From NCBI GenBank assembly GCA_949152475.1, contig CASCJZ010000520.1, positions 682,001-746,000 on the forward strand: 64,000 nucleotides of DNA, read 5' to 3'. The first letter of the stretch is position 1; every line of letters starts with the position of its first letter. Both the position numbers and the translations under genes were made by a program. Positions 57,895 to 64,000 of this stretch are shown one piece after another. Below the pieces are notes generated by a model, which made no database searches, was not told the DNA's origin, and saw only the letters and a list, made by a program, of their open reading frames with translations. Origin of the DNA: Terebella lapidaria. Its lineage: Eukaryota; Annelida; Polychaeta; Terebellida; Terebellidae.

Positions 57895-58835
57895 AGCTTA
57901 CCGGCCCTTTGGGCCGATAAGCTATTATCGTGGTGTTTCGTCCATCGTCCGTCCATCGTCCGTCGTCCGTCCGGATCTGTAACTTTTTTTTGGCATGATG
58001 AATTTCCCCATAAATTTGTCAGAATATACCTTAGGCCAATATCTAAAAACGTTTTTTTATTTTTTTGATTGAATCGTTTTTGCCGATTTGACGGCCATTT
58101 TTGACGAAAAATTGCCAATTTTGGACCTTGGTGGCCATTTTCTCAAAAACTGTCTGATCAGTTTTGAGATTTTTGTTTTAAAACATTCCTCTCATGTACC
58201 TCTATGACATGTATAGGTTTCGTTGCCCTTGAATCGCCGGTCTGCGTGTGGCGGCCATTTTGATTTTTTGACGGGTCGGCGAAAAAAAATTTTTTTGTCC
58301 CAAATCAAGTCACTATTCGTTTTGAGCCATTTCCAGCTAAAAAAAAAAAATTTTTTTTTTATCATTGAAAATTTTTTTGGACTTGGAAAATTTCACCCAA
58401 TTTTTCCTTCATAATGGGAGATATGCAGAGTAATCTCATAGAACACTTCAAGATAGAGCCTAAGTATTGGCACATTCAAATGGGAAATCATATATTGCGG
58501 TTTGAGTGGTGACCTTGAAAAAACGATGAATTTTGCTTTTGGTGGTCATTTTACCGAAATCTATTCAGACAGTTCTCAAAATCATGTATAAGATTATCCT
58601 TATGTACGTTTGTGATGTGACTATCTGTGAAAATTTGTCATTAGCAAAAAAAATCTTTCAAGACGTAACTTGATTTCGTATTATAGTCCATACAGAAAAT
58701 GTGTTTCTATCAACATTTACGAAGATGTTTTAACATATTGATTTTAACATCAGTGGAAAAATTTATATGTATTCAGTATTCTATGCAATCCACATGATTG
58801 CCGGTAAGCTACAGCACCCTTGGTGCTATGTTTAA
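57895..58835 (+). mobile_element. Family H element (sister of A with changed ends)
   Basis: The head AGCTTACCGGCCC has its palindrome arm GGGCCGATAAGCT, then a CATCGTCCGTC microsatellite. The tail is TTGCCGGTAAGCT followed by the hairpin AGCACCCttGGTGCT and a T-rich end. In A the same positions read GGTTACCGGAC / GTCCGGTAACC. The core shares TTTTGAGATTTTTG and GGCGGCCATTTTGA lines with A but has no ~134-bp array. Non-coding. Confidence 0.7.
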
Positions 58836-58838
58836 TTT

Positions 58839-59392
58839 GTTTTCAAAATTGCGGCCGTTTTTGTCAAAAAACGGTCAGTTTTGAACTTTGGCGGCCATCT
58901 TCTCAAAAACTGTCTGATCAGATTTGAGATTTTTGTTTCAACAAAAACTGATTATGACCTTGACCTTGACCTTGACCTCAGATGACCATGAGTGCTAAAT
59001 GTCCGATGTGAAATGTGTAAATTAGCCACCGAGGCTTAAACGCTTGCACCTACAGGTTTGGATTGTGTAAAAGCTTACAAGAAGTCATGTATTTATAGCA
59101 CATCTCTTGGAGACCTCGAATATGACCTGATTATGTGACCTTGAAATCCAAATCTCACAACCTTGCCTGACCTGACATGTGTAAATTGGCCTCTACAGAG
59201 AAAATACTTGTTGATAGAGCTTATATGTTTGTATTATGAACATATATGAAGTCATATGCACTATTATGCAGCATACCTAATGGTGATATTCCAGTTCACA
59301 AAGATGACCTCGATTGGTAAATCTCAAAGTCATGTCACTTGCAATGCTCAAAGCCAAAATTGTCTGGTAACCTATCTTAGCCCTTGGGCTAA
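58839..59392 (+). mobile_element. 3' fragment of a family A element
   Basis: It starts at a T-rich site with TTTTCAAAATTGCGGCCG. It ends TTGTCTGGTAACC with TTAGCCCttGGGCTAA. The head is missing. Confidence 0.65.
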
Positions 59393-59396
59393 TTTT

Positions 59397-59512
59397 CATT
59401 GATATCTTGGAAATGGTGTGTCGTACAGCCCGTGGCAAACATGTTATGAATATTATGAATAGTATTAACACCGAAATGCCTCGAAGGCATCTTCACGCCC
59501 TAACGTCCAGTT
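59397..59512 (+). mobile_element. Fragment of an F-like element tail
   Basis: TTGGAAATGGTGTGTCGTA matches the F repeat (GGAAACGGTGCGTCGTA). The end ATGCCTcgaAGGCAT with CTAACGTCCAG and TT parallels the F tail (AGGCCTctAGGCCT, ACGTCTAG, TT). Confidence 0.5.
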
Positions 59513-59525
59513 TGTTTTGTTGCAG

Positions 59526-59592
59526 AAGTAAGTCTGGACTCTGGAGCTGGCGGAGTGACAGAGCAGAAACTGTAAACGGCTATCAATGCAAG
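59526..59592 (+). CDS. Possible short exon, unknown gene
   Basis: TTGTTTTGTTGCAG (good acceptor) is followed by 67 bases and then GTCAGT (acceptable donor). One frame is open: SKSGLWSWRSDRAETVNGYQ then CK, entering in phase 2 and leaving in phase 0. Composition changes from AT-rich to balanced across exactly these bases. I do not recognise the protein. If real, the 17-bp minisatellite starts in the first bases of the next intron. Chance is the main alternative. Confidence 0.3.
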
Positions 59593-62500
59593 GTCAGTGT
59601 AACTGTGTGGCCGATGTAACTGTGTGGTCTGTCATAGTGTGACTGTGTGGTCTGTGTAACTGTGTGGTCTGTGTAACTGTGTGGTCTGTGTAACTGTGGT
59701 CTGTGTAACTGTGTGGTCTATGTAACTGTGTGGTCAGTGTAACTGTGTGGTCTGTGTAACTGTGTGGTCTGTGTAACTGTGTGGTCTGTGTAACTGTGTG
59801 GTCTGTGTAACTGTGTGGTCTGTGTAACTGTGTGGTCGGTGTAACTGTGTGGTCTGTGTGACTGTGTGGTCGGTGTAACTGTGTGGTCAGTGTAACTGTG
59901 TGGTCTGTGTCACTGTGTGGTCGGTGTAGCTGTGTGGTCGGTCTAACTGTGTGGTCTGTGTCACTGTGTGGTCTGTGTAACTGTGTGGTCTGTGTGACTG
60001 TGTGGTCTGTGTGACTGTGTGGTCTGTGTCACTGTGTGGTCTGTGTGACTGTGTGGTCTGTGTGACTGTGTGACTGTGTGTTCTGTGTGACTGTGTGGTC
60101 AGTGTCACTGTGTGGACTGTGTGACTGTGTGGTCTGTGTCACTGTGTGGTCTGTGTAACTGTGTGGTCTGTGTAACTGTGTGGTCTGTGTGACTGTGTGG
60201 TCAGTGTCACTGTGTGGACTGTGTGACTGTGTGGTCTGTGTCACTGTGTGGTCTGTGTAACTGTGTGGTCTGTGTAACTGTGTGGTCTGTGTAACTGTGT
60301 GGCCTGTGTGGTCTGTGTAACTGTGTGGTCTGTGTGACTGTGTGGTCTGTGTGACTGTGTGGTCTGTGTAACTGTGTGGTCTGTGTAACTGTGTGGTCTG
60401 TGTAATGATGTGGTCTGTGTAACTGTGTGGTCAGTGTAACTGTGTGGTCAGTGTGACTGTGTGGTCAGTGTTACTGTGTGGTCTGTGTGACTGTGTGGTC
60501 TGTGTAACTGTGTGGTCTGTGTGACTGTGTGGTCTGTGTAACTGTGTGGTCAGTGTAACTGTGTGGTCTGTGTGACTGTGTGGTCTGTGTCACTGTGTGG
60601 TCTGTGTAACTGTGTGGTCTGTGTAACTGTGTGGTCTGTGTAACTGTGTGGTCTGTGTGGTCTGTGTAACTGTGTGGTCTGTGTAACTGTGTGATCTGTG
60701 TAACTGTGTGGTCTGTGTAACTGTGTGGTCAGTGTAACTGTGTGGTCTGTGTGACTGTGTGGTCTGTGTCACTGTATGGTCTGTCTCACTGTGTGGTCTG
60801 TGTAACTGTGTGGTCTGTGTAACTGTGTGGTCAGTTTAACTGTGTGGTCTGTGTAACTGTGTGGTCTGTGTGGTCTGTGTAACTGTGTGGTCTGTGTAAC
60901 TGTGTGATCTGTGTAACTGTGTGGTCTGGGTAACTGTGTGGTCTGTGTGACTGTGTGGTCAGTGTAACTGTGTGGTCTGTGTAACTGTGTGGTCTGTGTG
61001 GTCTGTGTAACTGTGTGGTCTGTGTAACTATGTGATCTGTGTAACTGTGTGGTCAGTGTAACTGTGTGGTCAGTGTAACTGTGTGGTCTGTGTGACTGTG
61101 TGCTCTGTGTAACTGTGTGGTCAGTGTAACTGTGGTCTGTGTGACTGTGTGACTGTGTGGTCTGTGTAACTGTGTGGTCAGTGTAACTGTGTCACTGTGT
61201 GGTCTGTGTCACTGTGTGGTCTGTGTAACTGTGTGGTCTGTGTAACTGTGAGGTCTGTGTCACTGTGTGGTCAGTGTAACTGTGTGGTCTGTGTGACTGT
61301 GTGCTCTGTGTAACTGTGTGGTCTGTGTAACTGTGTGGTCTGTGTCACTGTGGTCTGTGTAACTGTGTGGTCTGTGTAACTGTGTGGTCTGTGTAACTGT
61401 GTGGTATGTGTCCCTGTGTGGTCTGTGTAACTGTGTGGTCAGTGTAACTGTGTGGTCTGTGTAACTGTGGTCTGTGTGGTCTGTGTAACTGTGTGATCTG
61501 TGTAACTGTGTGGTCTGTGTGACTGTGTGGTCTGTTTGGTTTGTGTGGTCTGTGTAACTGTGTGGTCTGTGTAACTGTGTGGTCTGTGTCACTGTGGTCT
61601 GTGTAACTGTGTGGTCTGTAACTGTGTGGTCTGTGTCACTGTGTGGTCTGTGTCACTGTGTGGTCTGTGTAACTGTGTGGTCTGTGTGGTCTGTGTAACT
61701 GTGGTCAGTGTAACTGTGTGGTCTGTGTAACTGTGTGGTCTGTGTGACTGTGTGATCTGTGTAACTGTGCGGTCTGTGTAACTGTGCGGTCTGTGTAACT
61801 GTGTGGTCTGTGTCACTGTGGTCTGTGTAACTGTGTGGTCTGTGTGGTCTGTAACTGTGTGTTCTGTGTCACTGTGTGGTCTGTGTGACTGTGTGGTCTG
61901 TGTAACTGTGTGGTCTGTGTGACTGGGTGGTCAGTGTTACTGTGTGGTCTGTGTCACTGTGTGGTCTGTGTCACTGTGTGGTCAGTGTAACTGTGTGGTC
62001 TGTGTGACTGTGTGGTCAGTGTCACTGTGTGGACTGTGTGACTGTGTGGTCTGTGTCACTGTGTGGTCTGTGTAACTGTGTGGTCTGTGTAACTGTGTGG
62101 TCAGTGTAACTGTGTGGTCTGTGTAACTGTGGTCTGTGTGGTCTGTGTAACTGTGTGGTCTGTGTGGCTGTGTGGTCAGTGTTACTGTGTGGTCTGTGTG
62201 ACTGTGTGGTCTGTGTCACTGTGTGGTCAGTGTAACTGTGTGGTCTGTGTGACTGTGTGGTCTGTGTGACTGTGTGGTCAGTGTCACTGTGTGGACTGTG
62301 TGACTGTGTGGTCTGTGTCACTGTGTGGTCTGTGTCACTGTGTGGTCAGTGTAACTGTGTGGTCTGTGTAACTGTGTGCTCTGTGTAACTGAGTGGTCTG
62401 TGTAACTGTGTGGTCTGTGTAACTGTGTGGTCTGTGTAACTGTGTGGTCTGTGTAACTGTGTGGTATGTGTCCCTGTGTGGTCTGTGTAACTGTGTGGTC

Positions 62501-64000
62501 AGTGTAACTGTGTGGTCTGTGTAACTGTGGTCTGTGTGGTCTGTGTAACTGTGTGATCTGTGTAACTGTGTGGTCTGTGTGACTGTGTGGTCTGTTTGGT
62601 TTGTGTGGTCTGTGTAACTGTGTGGTCTGTGTAACTGTGTGGTCTGTGTCACTGTGGTCTGTGTAACTGTGTGGTCTGTGTGGTCTGTAACTGTGTGGTC
62701 TGTGTCACTGTGTGGTCTGTGTGACTGTGTGGTCTGTGTAACTGTGTGGTCTGTGTGGTCTGTGTAACTGTGGTCAGTGTAACTGTGTGGTCTGTGTAAC
62801 TGTGTGGTCTGTGTGACTGTGTGATCTGTGTAACTGTGCGGTCTGTGTAACTGTGTGGTCTGTGTCACTGTGGTCTGTGTAACTGTGTGGTCTGTGTGGT
62901 CTGTGTAACTGTGGTCAGTGTAACTGTGTGGTCTGTGTAACTGTGTGGTCTGTGTGACTGTGTGATCTGTGTAACTGTGCGGTCTGTGTAACTGTGTGGT
63001 CTGTGTCACTGTGGTCTGTGTAACTGTGTGGTCTGTGTAACTGTGGTCTCTGTAGCTGTGTGGTCTGTGTGACTGTGTGGTCTGTGTAACTGTGTGGTCT
63101 GTGTAACTGTGTGGTCTGTGTAACTGTGGTCTCTGTAGCTGTGTGGTCAGTGTAACTGTGTGGTCAGTGTAACTGTGTGGTCTGTGTAACTGTGTGGTCT
63201 GTGTAACTGTGTGGTATGTGTCCCTGTGTGGTCTGTGTAACTGCGTGGTCAGTGTAACTGTGTGGTCTGTGTAACTGTGGTCTGTGTGGTCTGTGTAACT
63301 GTGTGATCTGTGTAACTGTGTGGTCTGTGTGACTGTGTGGTCTGTTTGGTTTGTGTGGTCTGTGTAACTGTGTGGTCTGTGTAACTGTGTGGTCTGTGTA
63401 ATTGTGTGGTCTGTGTCACTGTGGTCTGTGTAACTGTGTGGTCTGTGTGGTCTGTAACTGTGTGGTCTGTGTCACTGTGTGGTCTGTGTGACTGTGTGGT
63501 CTGTGTAACTGTGTGGTCTGTGTGGTCTGTGTAACTGTGGTCAGTGTAACTGTGTGGTCTGTGTAACTGTGTGGTCTGTGTGGTCTGTGTAACTGTGGTC
63601 AGTGTAACTGTGTGGTCTGTGTAACTGTGTGGTCTGTGTCACTGTGTGGTCTGTGTCACTGTGTGGTCTGTGTCACTGTGTGGTCTGTGTCACTGTGTGG
63701 TCTGTGTAACTGTGTAATCTGTGTAACTGTGTGCTCTGTGTGACTGTGTGGTCTGTGTAACTGTGTGCTCTGTGTAACTGTGTGGTCTGTGTAACTGTGT
63801 GATCTGTGTCACTGTGGTCTGTGTAACTGTGTGGTCTGTGTAACTGTGTGGTCTGTGTAACTGTGTGGTCTGTGTAACTGTGTGATCTGTGTAACTGTGT
63901 GGTCTGTGTGACTGTGTGGTCTGTTTGGTTTGTGTGGTCTGTGTAACTGTGTGGTCTGTGTAACTGTGTGGTCTGTGTAATTGTGTGGTCTGTGTCACTG
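59593..64000. repeat. 17-bp minisatellite with higher-order structure, to the window end
   Basis: The unit is GTAACTGTGTGGTCTGT with variants (GTCAGT or GTGACT, and shortened 15- and 9-10-bp forms). About 4.4 kb is visible, of the order of 250 units. Rare marker variants recur together: GTGGTATGTGTCCCTG at 61401, 62461 and 63211, and GGTCTGTTTGGTTTGTG near 61529, 62589, 63339 and 63919. Blocks of about 0.6-1.1 kb have thus been copied. Long minus-strand frames of Thr, His, Gln and Asp (HTVTQTTQ) come from the repeat and are not genes. Confidence 0.9.

Noticed and set aside
59887-63998. Long minus-strand frames rich in Thr, His, Gln and Asp
   Set aside because: They come from the 17-bp repeat; 3 x 17 bases give a 17-residue period, and any strand of such an array stays open by chance.
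59593-64000. CRISPR-like array
   Set aside because: The units touch with no unique spacers, and the context is a eukaryotic genome; it is a minisatellite.

Overview
This is gene-poor, repeat-saturated DNA from an animal nuclear genome. Nothing in it looks bacterial: there are no operons, the only convincing host coding sequence is a spliced exon, and tRNA-derived SINE-like modules, an LTR retroelement, a Harbinger-type MITE and many rolling-circle-like (Helitron/Helentron) elements fill the rest. Non-autonomous elements carrying tandem-repeat cores and short CCGTCC- or CAAA-type microsatellites near their ends recall the 'pearl'/HINE elements of bivalve molluscs, so a marine mollusc is my best guess; the sequence alone does not prove it.

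Layout. (1) 1-21302 and 21303-29728 are two near-identical tandem copies of one unit (it starts left of the window). Copy 1 is interrupted by a 14.5-kb composite (756-15222) that is absent from copy 2. Copy 2 is interrupted by a 1.6-kb element (26914-28537) that is absent from copy 1. Each copy is therefore the natural empty site for the other's insertion. (2) The composite is a head-to-tail chain of six related units, called here B1, B2, B3, B4, C1 and B5, with heads of the form TCGGCCATAGGCC and hairpin tails ACTTGACGAAAT/ATTTCGTCAAGT. (3) From 26.6 to 52.4 kb, family A elements (head AGGTTACCGGACC, tail GGTAACC plus the hairpin TTAGCCC/GGGCTAA, core of ~134-bp repeats) are nested with two Helitron-like families ending in TCTAG (E at 30327-32930; F at about 32967-44539). 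(4) F carries a young, non-autonomous Ty3/Gypsy-like LTR element (37892-44465). (5) 52.4-56.5 kb is low-repeat DNA holding the last exon of a PARP14-like mono-ADP-ribosyltransferase gene (53067-53356, + strand). (6) 56.5-59.5 kb holds more A-type elements and a sister family (H) whose two ends changed together. (7) 59593-64000 is a 17-bp minisatellite with higher-order structure, running off the window.

How the parts relate. No set of genes works together here. The story is one of mobile DNA: rolling-circle-like elements inserting in T- or A-runs, stacking next to each other's ends, and apparently moving as multi-unit blocks. They spread very many TGACCT/AGGTCA nuclear-receptor half-sites, CRE-like TGACGTCA sites and 120-170-bp satellites. 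Two exon-like pieces inside the duplicated unit (15669-15765 and 17997-18180, minus strand, with copies at 22606-22702 and 24932-25115) may be captured or leftover gene fragments. Element boundaries were read by eye and are good to a few bases where an empty site exists, and to tens of bases elsewhere.
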